Source: Euptelea pleiosperma (lineage: Eukaryota > Streptophyta > Magnoliopsida > Ranunculales > Eupteleaceae). Taken from it: DNA of 64,000 nt. The translations under genes were made by a program, and so were the position numbers. Shown one piece after another: positions 1 to 11,500 of the stretch (its first letter is position 1; every line of letters begins with the position of its first letter). The stretch lies in assembly GCA_035048495.1 (NCBI GenBank), contig CM068547.1:23815913-23879912 (forward strand), in the 5' to 3' direction. The notes under the pieces were generated by a model. It saw only the letters and a list, made by a program, of their open reading frames with translations, made no database searches and was not told where the DNA came from.

Positions 1-999
1 TCCCCACGTGTTCTATAGATATTCTCCATGACTCCCCATTATAGGTATTTGATTTTCGATTTTTATGCATTCACAGCTAAATCTCTCTAACCATTTTTCA
101 AATGTGCTTGGATCTTATGGCCGAAACTCTTTTGATCCAGATCTACGGCACGTTTCACCCATAGTTCGGGCCTGTAATTGAAAATAGACCAAACCCTGAA
201 ACCCACTCCTCAGATCGAGGAATGGGTATTCCAAGCAAATCAACGCTCGGAATAACCCCAAACTTTGGTCGATCCTTCATTAGACCATACTAGAAGGAGC
301 GGTTTCATCAGTGGGCCAAGATCACGGCACAATCTCAACCTTCCGTTTGATCTCCCGCTCGATTTGGCCCGATTTTCCTTCTGATTGCCCAGGTTTCTTC
401 GTAAATGAGATTTGATGGTTATTTTGGCTCTAATCATGTTTGTGAGCCATAAATAATCATATTAAGATTGCTAGAATTCATTTGCTTGCTTTTGACCAAC
501 TCTGGCTTTGATCTGTGAATCTCGTGCATTAAATACTTGATCTATTGAACCCGTTGGGCTTTAAAACTTCTTAGAAATCCTGGATGATCGTTTAAGGAAC
601 TCTTAATTGATTACTGGATTGGTTCCCTAGGCTAGTGGAAGCCAGACTTCCATAAACCTTCGCTAATTAATTTTGTTAGGTTTGCACTGCAACATTGTGG
701 CATGATCTTGACTTTGCGTAAACCTCCACGCTGATTTTAATTGATTTGCATAATGACCAACTAATTTATTATAATTTTTTATGTTCTCAGTAATTTTATT
801 TAATCTCAGCTTCATTAGTTAGGTTCATATCATTAATCTTGCATCAGCACCACAAGGGGGAGATCCATTAAATGATTTTTATCAACAAAATCAATGACGT
901 CCCTCATATTTTAGTGATTTTGCTTCCTCTCTTTTCTATTATGAGAACTTGATGACATTAAAATACTCAATACAAGCAGTGATGTCCCACAAATCATGA
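1..999. other. Unassigned AT-rich sequence
   Basis: No coding exon, RNA gene or clear repeat was recognised here. If the EMF2 gene continues leftward, this may be intron. One phrase near 120-185 (about calling for a reagent-like run 'gccgaaac' then 'cacccatag') recurs loosely near 8,370-8,420, so part of it may be an old dispersed repeat. Confidence 0.3.
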
Positions 1000-1262
1000 A
1001 CATTATTTAGCTCTTCCCAAAAATTATAATGAAGCTTCTCATCCATGGGCTGTACACCTGATAATATCCAAGAGAATTCGTCTCTACGCTAACAAAGGAT
1101 ATAAATTGAGAAAGCCCTTGCTCCATTGCCAGAAAATCATATGACCGGAAGTGTACACCATCCAAAGCTTCTCCTTTCCATATCTCCTCCACAATACCAT
1201 CATTCAATTTTTTGGTTTCTTGAAGCAATACTACATCTGCCTTCCACTTCTTAATGATGCTT
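1000..1262 (-). pseudogene. Fragment of L1-type LINE endonuclease (ORF2 N-terminus)
   Basis: On the minus strand this encodes a peptide containing IIKKWKADVVLLQETK, which matches the start of plant L1 ORF2, where an apurinic endonuclease domain has the catalytic LQETK motif (the E is in the active site). The reading then runs through an IWKG stretch typical of the same domain and stops at about 1,007. The rest of ORF2 (reverse transcriptase) is not visible to the left. It lies downstream, on the same strand, of a possible LINE ORF1 remnant at 3.0-3.3 kb, so both may belong to one decayed element sitting in or near the 3' part of the EMF2 locus. Confidence 0.7.
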
Positions 1263-2989
1263 CTAGTTCCCTATATTTACCATCAAAATTGATGCTGCAA
1301 GGAAGGCAAAATTCCTAGATTTTTTGTCTACTTACTAAGTTCACCTTCCATGCGGTGATTAGAACTATAGCGTTTAGATTAAGGCTATCTGAAAATCCAT
1401 GATTTTTTATGAAACCCACTTTGGGACCCCATTGGCCTGCATGCGTACCCTCTCATCGCACAAACAAGGACTTTGAGTGGCCAGTATGGTTGAGCTTCTC
1501 AAAGTTCTATCCCAGGATTGTCACTCAAGGCCAGGATTTCCCACCCAGAGATATCAACATGATCACAAAGAACCTCAAAATTCGATTGATAATCCATTGC
1601 ATAATTTGCATTGCAGGAGAGAGAAGAGCTGCAAACTCCGATAAGCTCATATACCTACTCATCATCCACAAAAGATGTGTGCCTGAGTTCTGAAAGACTA
1701 ACTTTTTGAGAGGATCAATCATTTAGCCGTTCAGTCTATATAATCAAAGCCTAGAACAAAGGGTTAGGGATGCGGAAAATATGCTTAGTACCACTGATCA
1801 CAATCTCTATTATATTTGCATCTAGGATGGTCTCCGGCTCGTCTTAGTCGAAACAAATATCTCCTGTTGATCTTCCAAATCGGAGATATGAAGAGAAACA
1901 GCAGTCAAAACTTCACTCTTCAATATATGTTGAAACTTGAAAGAAGACTCTTGTGAGAGCATTCTCCTTTATTTTTCGTCCAAATAAGATGAAGTTGCCG
2001 GTCTTGAGGAACTGGAGTTAGCATACCATATTTTGGTTTCATCCTCGATTTTTTTGCCCTTACGTGATGTAGTAAAACATTGAAGATACAAGGTAAAATA
2101 TTTGGGTAGCATCGTCGATTTCTTTGCCCTTAGGAAATTTAGTAGAATATAAAAGACAGCCACTACCTTCGGGTAAATTACAGTTTGGCTCCTAGTGCAC
2201 CAAAATAATTTATACCCAAAGCCCTACTTCTACTGTGAACCCCACCACTACAGACGATATTGGACCTCAAAACATCTGATCCTATATAAGCGTCTCCTCC
2301 TCAACCATGTGTCATGAAGTGAGCACCTGTTACATGGAGTGCCTTTGGTTGATTGCTTCCATTTTAGAAATGCAGGAAGTGGGCTCACCTCTGCATATTT
2401 TCAGAAAAAAACTCCCTCCTTATCCACATGAGCATCACTTGTGTGTCTATCAACCTCAGTTCTCTCTGTCTGCAAAGCATCGTACTGGTATCTCTGGTCC
2501 TTGCGCTACTACATGCTGCCTCTTGCAGCTTTATTTTGAAATTGACAGAGCCATTTGACATGGTTGACACTCCACCCTTTGAAGGTTTGATAAACATTTT
2601 GCCATGTTGACCTTGGCAATGGACGGTTTGGATGTGTTATAAAATTCCTAAGATACAGAGTTCAGATGCGTTACAACATTCCCAACTTTAGTCCAGCCGC
2701 GTGCCAAGAAGATTTAGAACCCCTGAAAGAGAGTCCACCTCATGCATGCCTACCTCGTTAACTTCAACATATAATTGGACTTGCTCCACATGTCCATCTT
2801 CAACCTTCAGCAACCAATAGTTTGAATAACTTCCTCCAACCAAATAGGCCAGATCAAAAGGTTTGCCAGCAACTGTTGTGACCTTGGCATCTGATGGAGC
2901 GACTCCAACCACCGGCAGCTCTTCCAGACCACACCAAAACACAACATACAGATGAATCGACCAGAATATATATGGATGTATGTGAATCC
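1263..2989. other. Intergenic or intronic sequence, possibly decayed LINE
   Basis: No confident gene. A short imperfect duplication is visible near 2,038-2,150 (two blocks each containing a 'tttgccctta' run about 78 bases apart). Several short open frames exist, but none has a recognisable motif or splice context. Position between two LINE-like pieces suggests degraded LINE sequence. Confidence 0.3.
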
Positions 2990-3320
2990 CTATTGCATTT
3001 CACCAAGATATGTGCCCACTACAATCATTTGACCTTCATGGTCGCTTGATCGACTCTGATGAAACCTCCACACAAATCTCCAATGGATTGGAATGTAACT
3101 AGGCTCCACAAGTGGAGGAGAAGACCAAAATCTTAATCCATCTCCTGGTCTCAACTTGCCCTCAACAAAACAACTGGCTCTCCAACTCCATACACCGAGG
3201 AGGAAAGATCCTAGGCTTCTCTTCACCACTTTGACCTTCATGGCCGCTTGATCGACTCTGATGAAGCCTCCACACAAATCTCCAATGGCTTGGAATGTAA
3301 CTAGGCTCCACAAGTGGAGG
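2990..3320 (-). pseudogene. Possible LINE ORF1 (DUF4283-like) remnant
   Basis: The minus-strand reading has an AIGDLCGGFIRVD stretch, which resembles the DUF4283 region of plant L1 ORF1 proteins (nucleic-acid binding, gag-like role). A 202-bp tandem duplication runs through it, so the same motif appears twice in different frames. A second open stretch at 3,769-3,999 (minus) may be another part. Order (ORF1-like here, endonuclease at 1.0-1.26 kb) agrees with one minus-strand LINE. Recognition rests on one short motif, so this could be wrong. Confidence 0.45.
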
Positions 3321-3436
3321 AGAAGACCAAAATCTTAATCCATCCCTGGTCTCAACTTTCCCTCACCAGAACAACTGGCTCTCCGACTCCACACACCAAG
3401 GAGGAAAGATCCTAGGCTTCTCTTCACCACCTCTAA
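3031..3436. repeat. 202-bp tandem duplication (two copies)
   Basis: The block starting 'gaccttcatgg' at 3,031 is repeated at 3,233 with a few substitutions (for example gtcgct / gccgct). Both copies end with 'cttctcttcaccac'. The spacing is 202 bases, not a multiple of three, which is why the LINE-like motif changes frame between copies. Confidence 0.85.
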
Positions 3437-5447
3437 AGATTCTTTGAAGAAGAATAGAAATAGAATATCACACATTTTACTACCTTTGACACCTGCCGGA
3501 ACCGTTCAATGTTGGTTAACCTATGGCTGAAGCTCCCTTATATCTTGGGAGCAAGATTTAAGGGATTGCATCCTTTCGTCAACACCATAACTTTCCAAGA
3601 AAATGTAGTTTCCAAACCTTCAGGCCAAGGTTGTACAGCCACCCATATCAGGCCATATCTTGAACCGGGCTACCTTCTCATGACTTTTGCCTCCTTGCTA
3701 CGAAAAGAATGAATCCTGAGAAATATTCCCTCTATTGTTTCAGTCAAGGGTCAAGCCATAGGCATTCTTTAACCTCTAGAGAGTATCGTCGACCTGAAGG
3801 CCAATGGGAATGATACTATACTAGTTGCAAAGCCAGATCTAACTTTGTGCCCGTAAAATTCCCCTAGCCAATAGCCATCCCTTTGCTGTACCAGATCTAT
3901 CACATCTGTGGTCTCACCAAACATAGCAAAACCTAACTGCCAATCCTGCAATGCCTCGATGTCTGTGATCCATGGAGGAATCGCCATGGAGAATACCATC
4001 TCTCAACAATAGAAAGTTGATTGTCAGAAATTCATGCAGAAGACATACTGTGAAGATACATTATAAGATCGTAACTTATAAGACCATCTCTCATCATTGC
4101 AATATGTACATTTATACAAGACGTAACATATAATAGTTTCAGAATTCTTAGTTTCTTGGTTATGTTACTATTAGCTAGATTAGTAGACCATCAGATAACA
4201 GCATTATTGATATGATTTCTAACTTGACTGGATAAAAAAAACCAAAGAATAAACTTGGGAATTAAAAGGTAGATCATTCAGAAACTGGATATTCTTGATA
4301 GCAGAATTTCCAGCATTGCATTAGCTCACAATTATATTTATGAATATTGTACATAGATGAATTGACCATGTTCAAAATCCTATATCAACAAATTCACATT
4401 CCTACCTCTACAAATGAGCTCCTATGCAATGGAGATCCGCGACTGGCATTTTCAAAAGTGAAAAAGCAATAAATCAAATTGTCAAACATCAAGTTCTTCA
4501 ATTTATTGAGGTAGAATTTACTCATTAAAAAAACAATTCTTGTGGTAGAATTTTGACTCTAAAAGACTATCTCACGATTGCATTTAAATCATGATACAGG
4601 AATATTCTAAACAGAAAAAAAAAAAATCATGAATGTAGAGAGATGGAAGCATGAACTTGTCCATATATCAGGCTTGCAAAGCGAGTCCCGAACAGGCTTC
4701 GAATAAACCACTTTGGCACATTATCACAGCATAATTTTGTGGTGCTGATTTATAAGGTATATTAATAAATCAGAAATAAGTGCATCCCGACTGAACCTAG
4801 GTGTAAGCTCAATAGGTGATAAATTATAGTCAATTACAATTTTTTTCATGTACAACATATTGGCAGCACAATTGAGAGAGAGTGCACTGGTGTGGCTCCA
4901 AGGATGATGAGATGAAGACCGAAAATGATGTGGATCAAGGTAGTGAAAAAAGAATTGATGGCCTATCTGATGACATAAAATACACACCTATGAAATGTAT
5001 AAACTAGTTAGTTAATATGGAAGTGTCACGTAGACATGGCTAGTGCAGTGTCAACAAGTAAAATGACCCTATACTCATTCTTATATCATAGCTTGAACCA
5101 AAAGCCTGCTGCATAGCTTCACCAACATGGCAAAGTACAACAATTAAATCCTAAAACCACTGTCTATAGTTCAAAAATACCCCCAGAAGGGAGCTTGGTG
5201 TTGTTTTACAGACAAAAGAATAAAAGAGGCTAGAATGGAACACTACCAAAAAGAACAAGAACCAAACATACTAAAATAATATAAGAAACTTGCACGAGCA
5301 AGTCCATGAAAAAATCAACCTTCACACAATATGATTATCCAAGCAAAATTTTCAAAAGACTACTTATAACTTAATCTGTTCACTAAATAGAATAAATTAA
5401 AAAAAAATCCCTGAAGAGATAAGTCAGGAAAAGATGACCAGCCATAC
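3437..5447. other. Sequence left of EMF2 exon 10; no exon seen
   Basis: I searched the minus strand for the next expected EMF2 exon (a C2H2-like finger with a CPFC motif) and did not find it. Open stretches at 3,769-3,999 and 4,724-4,987 show no EMF2 similarity. This is probably intron 10, AT-rich and repeat-bearing. Confidence 0.4.
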
Positions 5448-5512
5448 CTTCAGTCTTTTGTAGCTTGTTGTTATAGTACTTATAATTGAAAATGACATTT
5501 CCAGTTCTCAAC
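5448..5512 (-). CDS. EMF2: EMF2 exon 10
   Basis: 65 nt; encodes LRTGNVIFNYKYYNNKLQKT plus E and one base. Acceptor 'actgtctag', donor 'gtatgg'. It lies 5.8 kb from exon 9. The next exon should begin with the VTEDFSCPFC zinc-finger segment but is not found in the window. Confidence 0.92.
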
Positions 5513-8500
5513 CTAGACAGTACAAGCACACAAAATTATTAAGAAATATTCAAATAGACAAACAAAAAAGATAAACTGTGTTCCAGAGAAGAACTAAAAT
5601 AATAATGTGGAAGCATGCAGCAAAACAATAAACGCATCAAATTACATGCTTCTTGCTTTCTTTGTTCGATAATGAGATTGAATTGTATTGAAGTATACAG
5701 AAATTTACATGAGTACGGAAAGCTGATGTGGGAGAGGCAGTTCTGTCCACTCTTAATATCGTACAGAAGCCTAACTACGTCTCTTAATCGTACCCTAGGA
5801 TTTATTAGCAGAGGAATAAGTGACATTAAAAAGAAGAGGACAGAAAAATAGAAAGAGACGAAGTGGAAGGATCATACCACTTCAGAAAAGCTTGAGGTTA
5901 TGATATCACATCATCGACAAATCAATCCTCAAATTTGGACATCACACCCACAAAGCAGCAATGCTCAAAATCTTCTTCAACTATCTTTTGGGTCTCCCTA
6001 ACATATATTTATTAAGAGAGAAATTGGTCTCTCTAAACAATTACTAGCCTATTAGGAAACTATAACTAGATAAGCAGTGACCTCTATAGTAAACAAAATA
6101 TTTCCTAAAAATTTAAAAGAAAAAAAAATAGAAATGAAATAGTAAACAAAGGAAATTCTTCCACATAAGTGGGTCCCATGATGATGTCACTCCCTTTTAC
6201 TTATCCTCTTTCCTGTCTTAGTTTAGGCACAGTCCATCTAATGAGTTAGGCACATAATGAAGCTGTCAAGAACCCCAAGGATGGGAAGATTTCAGCCATG
6301 GGCGGACATCGTCAATTGCCCCACGTGTAAAGAACTCGACCTCGTCAACTTAAGTCACTAAGCGCGTGTCTCCTTACCATTAATTTCCATTGGTCAACTT
6401 TGCCCTGAATTGTGCTAACCCTTGCAGTCCTTCTGATGGCATAGATCCTTTTCAACTTCTTTAGTACATGCATTATTCGCAGGCTTCTTACATGGAAGGC
6501 TTTGAGGGGCATGAAACAACTCAATCTTGAAAACTACCTTTTTTTAGGTTTCCTAAACTACGAAAACTACGTTTTTTAGGCTTCTTACAAGGAATGGCAT
6601 TCAGGGTCTGAACTGAACACGGGAATCTTTCTTCATAGATACAAGACATTCGTTGCTGAGCTAAAAAAGATCTTATTCTGTGGGCATTAGCGGACCTTTT
6701 TAATTCTTCACCTGGTCCTTAGTAGCATTTGTTAGGCTTACTTTGGAAATGCGTTAAAACAAGCATATAGGTTCGCCTTTCTAATAGAAGAAGAGTCTAT
6801 AATTAGATACACGAATATTTAATTAGCCAAATCATCTGAAGCATGAACAGAATCACCTTTGTTCTGATGGCATAACGAGTTAAGCGAGTTCCTTTTTTAT
6901 TTTCAAAGGTGATCCCTTTCTTTCCCCGGGGTTCAGTACTGCTAACTATGTTAGGAGGATGTCGTCCCCTCAGGACTACCAGTAGCTTCGGTTGTTGAAT
7001 CTTGTGCAAGTGTCGGTTGTTGTTGTATTGGCTGCAAGCAGAACGTAGACGCTTTGGGTGTGTGTTGTCCATGCACTCTCGCGTCGTGTAATGTCGTATG
7101 TACGATAGAGGTGGTGTGGTGATTGATCTCAATGCTAATGGTTATCCCCAAGGTTCAATAGCCTTCAATATGATTTCCTTCTCCTTGTGCTTGAACAAAT
7201 ATGTATAAGCCCAACCATGTCGTATAACCACAAATGCCACATTAATATGTGCGCCATCATAAGAATGAAATCGCACCAAATTTTATCGGAATCTAGTCCC
7301 GAAGAGAAAGAGACAAGGCATGGTTGTATACCAGAATCTTCAAATTGTCATTTACACAAGTGACCATATGATCATGGATGTGGCTCCATTGGTAGCTTTT
7401 GTTTATTGACTTCCTATTCCACAATATTGTTTCCCTAACTACTATTATCAACAACTGCAGCACATAATTTGTTTTCACACTTAACTGTACTTTTAGAGGG
7501 ATGTAGTGGTGCTTCCAATCCTCCTTGCCCGCTTGTTGCGATTGCTTGATTAACACCCTCTCCAACACAAGTATGTCTCCATTGATTAAGGCATTGAGTT
7601 CAAAGTGTTTTTTGTCATCATTCACTTTGTTACCTTCTTCTCCCAAGATGCTTCCATGAGAGCTGTGTGTTTACTTGGACATTAAAAAGCAAGTGTCCCC
7701 GTCATCTGCGTTTATAGGATATGCGTCTGTCGTTTACTTTCAATGGTCTAACTCATATTACATTCTTTTCATGATTAACATAGGTTTCAAGTCTCCCATT
7801 TGTTCTCACATCAAGGGAGAGATTCCCACAAGTTCTTCCAAGTATTTCTTTGATCTTTGGTTGAATATTCATCTCTTATCCCTGTTCTTTAATCTTTTTT
7901 GCTCTTTTTACTATTCATCGTACACTGTTCACCCTCCATAATTTTCTGTTTTTTAGTGCTGAACTTCTGCACTTTTACCCTAGCCATGTGAACCCTAACC
8001 CTAATGTTCCACTTTCCCTCGACTTACCCTAACCCATCCTTACCATTACCGGACCTCTCCATCACCTCTTACACCCACATCACCTGCTCGGCTGCTCCCA
8101 TCACCCTATATAGCCCCAAAACTAATACCGCCACCCTACAAAACCAAGAACCCTTGCTGCTGCCAGTTCTAGGATCCCCAAACCCTGCCTCCGCCACTTC
8201 TCTCAACCCTAAAATCGCAGCTACTGTCCCTTAATCCATAGATCTGTAGCTGCCGGCTCCCATAACCCTCAATATTGCAGATGTTTCCCTCCTTAAGTCT
8301 TAAACCTGCTGCCACCTTCCCCACAAACCCTAATACCTGCACTCACCATCCCCCCATATCCTTCATACTGGCCGAAACCCTCTTGGGTCCATTTTCTGTC
8401 ACGCTCCACCCATAGTTTGGGGATTCAGCCAATCATGAGCCCCGTGCTGCTGATTGGTCGTCCATATGCCCTTTAATCCTTTATCCCTAGTGTTACATCC

Positions 8501-11500
8501 CTAAACCTTAACCCTTAGACACCAACCGAACCTATATGCGACTGGTTCAAGTCTGATTATGTTGTGGGCAATGTAAAAGCTGCTGGAAATAGATTCCCTT
8601 CACTTCTTTAAGTCATCAAATGTACCACCTTTGATCTCATGTGAACTTTCTGGTTCCTTTTGATGGATTGAACCTTAAACCATCTTTCAAATCCTTGAAT
8701 AGGTTCAATGAAAATCAATTTGGATTCTATTGGTTGACCCTAAGCTTGTTGGAAGTTCCACCTTCCATTAGATCCGTGCCTGTTAAAGCAACGAGTCTAA
8801 TATTGTGGATTGTCCGTGAAAGCCTTGAACTTGATGAATTTATTTGCTTGAATCTGAATGTGTGTGTGTGATAAGCACGGAGGTTTATGTTCTTATTGTT
8901 CTTAATGATTCCTTGTTAATCTCAGCTTTAGATCTTAGGCCATCACGTCCGTCCTGCATCAGTGTCGCTTCCGCCCTTCCATGCTTCTGACTTGGGAGGG
9001 AGCGCTATAGACTTGCGATTCTAAGATGGCAAAAACACAGTGATTCTGAGATGACAAAAACACAAAATTGATTTGAGCCAGACTCTTTGATTCATTAAAC
9101 AAGAATCTAACAGGAAATTTCGAAAATGAAGCTCAATGATTCTCTTATGTTGTTAAGAACTTAAGAAGCTATGAAGATGACATATCCTACCACAAAAACA
9201 ACGTTTCAAATTGAATGTATCATATCATTTGGACAAGTGACAAATAAAATGCATATGTATATCTTTTTAAAATAATTTAATTCTTAATATGTGTATATAT
9301 ATATATATATCCCTAGCATTCCAAACCCTAGGGCCTGCTTCATGCCACTAAGATTGATACTTCATCACCTTCAAATTCGCCAGGTGTCACCATCTCATAA
9401 AATTTGTTGGCCTACCCTTCCACTATTTTGTTTGATATATATATACCTAGCATTCCAAACCATGGAGCCTGCTTCGTGCAACTAAGGTTGATAATTCATC
9501 ACCTTCAAATTCATCAAGTGTCACCATCTCATAAAATTTGTTGGTATACCCTTCCACTATCGTCACGCGCCCCAGGTTCTAACTTCCCCATGTAAAGGCC
9601 CTACATTTGTTTCTTATAATTAATGCCCCACCAAATCAACATCTTAGCAGTGGCGAATTGAATTTTATGACCCTCTGTCAACTCATGCCAACCAAAAAAG
9701 TTCTCAGCACTCGATGTCCAATCCACGAAATTTATGCCTCTCAATTCATGTCAGGTGAACAATTTCTCTGAGGCTCTTGAAAATACTGTCTCAACTTGTC
9801 GAGGATGAGAATCAAACCGCTCTTCATGATTTATTGGTTGATTTATCGAAGGGATTCAATTTTCTTGTGCAACTAAGTTGTCCACGATGTCAACTCAAGG
9901 TAGAGGTGCTTGAGTTCCATTAGCCAAATCATTTATGGGTGTGCGTTGATCAATAATTCTATTAACCATCGTAATTGATCAATGTAAGTTCTCATGGCTC
10001 AGTGCAATTTGAATTTCCTCGATCCTCTATTGAAAATGTTGTCCTAACTATTGAATGAGTTAAGATAATTCTAGTAAGCTTTTCTCTTGCACACCCATAC
10101 AAGATCACAGTCCATATGACATCTCATCTTGGTGCACATCCATTAATTTTCCTTGATATTACATGTTGCTTCTTGCTTTCTTGCAGAATCAGTAACTCCC
10201 AAATGCTTGTCTACGGATTTTTTAGTGGGCTGGTCTAACGTGCCAAGTTTGTGGACTTTATGGGCCTAAGCTGCGGGTATAGTAGACATACAAGAGGTGT
10301 GGGCATGTAAAATGGGCCTTGAAGTTCCACAGGGATAAGATATCTATTCAAGCACCCTATTAGTGAGTTGAAGTCCCACTTTGCCTTGAATTGTGCTAAC
10401 ACAATTAGTGCAAATGAGAAATTTCCAATCACCTGACTGACGGACTAAGGCAGGCAAATGGTAGACGTTTTGCTATATCTTTTCCTTTTCAGCGAAGGCT
10501 GCTACTCATACCTTCTCACGTCGTCCCATTTCCTGACTTATGAATCCTCATTGTGAAAAGATAAGAGAAAAAGTTAGATACAATGTAACTAACAATTCAA
10601 TTTCAGCCAAGCAGCTTACTAAATTTTCCAAATGCAATTATCACACTCGTGGATTAAACATATATTAGCTTAAGATTGATATTGCCTTCATATTTCCCTG
10701 CAAAGTTTATATTTTACACTTTCAAAATTCAAGAATTAATAAACCAACAATGAATATGAGAGACATCATACATATCTTTAGAGAATATCATTCAGGAGAT
10801 GAATTTTTCTCTGGATAATTTAAATCCATAAAGACAAATCAACTATCCATCATCTATCCTACTGATCATAATATTTTGGGGCACGGGGGCACGACAGTTG
10901 GTGGGGTACAGTCGTTCACATGTATGGTTTATACTGAATTCTTTTCCTCCCCTCCAAGAATCAGCCTGCTAGAGGACCATGTTGGGTTTGATTTTGGATG
11001 TGGTCAAATGCAGAATGGCTCGTCTATGGCAGGTTTCTGTGCGATACTTTTTTTTTTCATCGCTGTCGGGACGGAGTTATATGACACTGGGCCAGATGAA
11101 ACCAATAAAGAAACAAACCTACTATCCTATGTTATTCTACCTCTATCATTTTTGTTTGTGCTCTGTTGTAAGAAAAGTGATGTCTAAGAAAGAGCTCCAA
11201 TGTGATTGAATGCCAACCACCCAACATTGTTAACAATGACTCCTGAACCATGAAAGTATATGTGATGACCAAAACTATGCAGATTATGCATCGAATCAGA
11301 ATTTTTGAAGAAAAGGAGTCCAGAAATGAAAATTTATTTACCGGATAATGTGAGATAATGATGAAGTAGGAACGTTGTCATATGCATATGAATTATAAGG
11401 AGATCTCTCTTTTGCCCCAACTTCTTGTGCAGAAACATTAACTTTCACTTGCTGTTATGAACTCTCTCGGGAAAGGAAAGAAGTTTCAATCATTAGAATA

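Noticed and set aside
7293..7646. 117-codon minus-strand ORF
   Set aside because: No ATG at its start, no known motif, lies in intron 9; probably chance.
7985..8010. Telomere-like CCCTAAC repeats
   Set aside because: Only two or three units in CT-rich DNA; interstitial telomere arrays are longer and in the CCCTAAA form.
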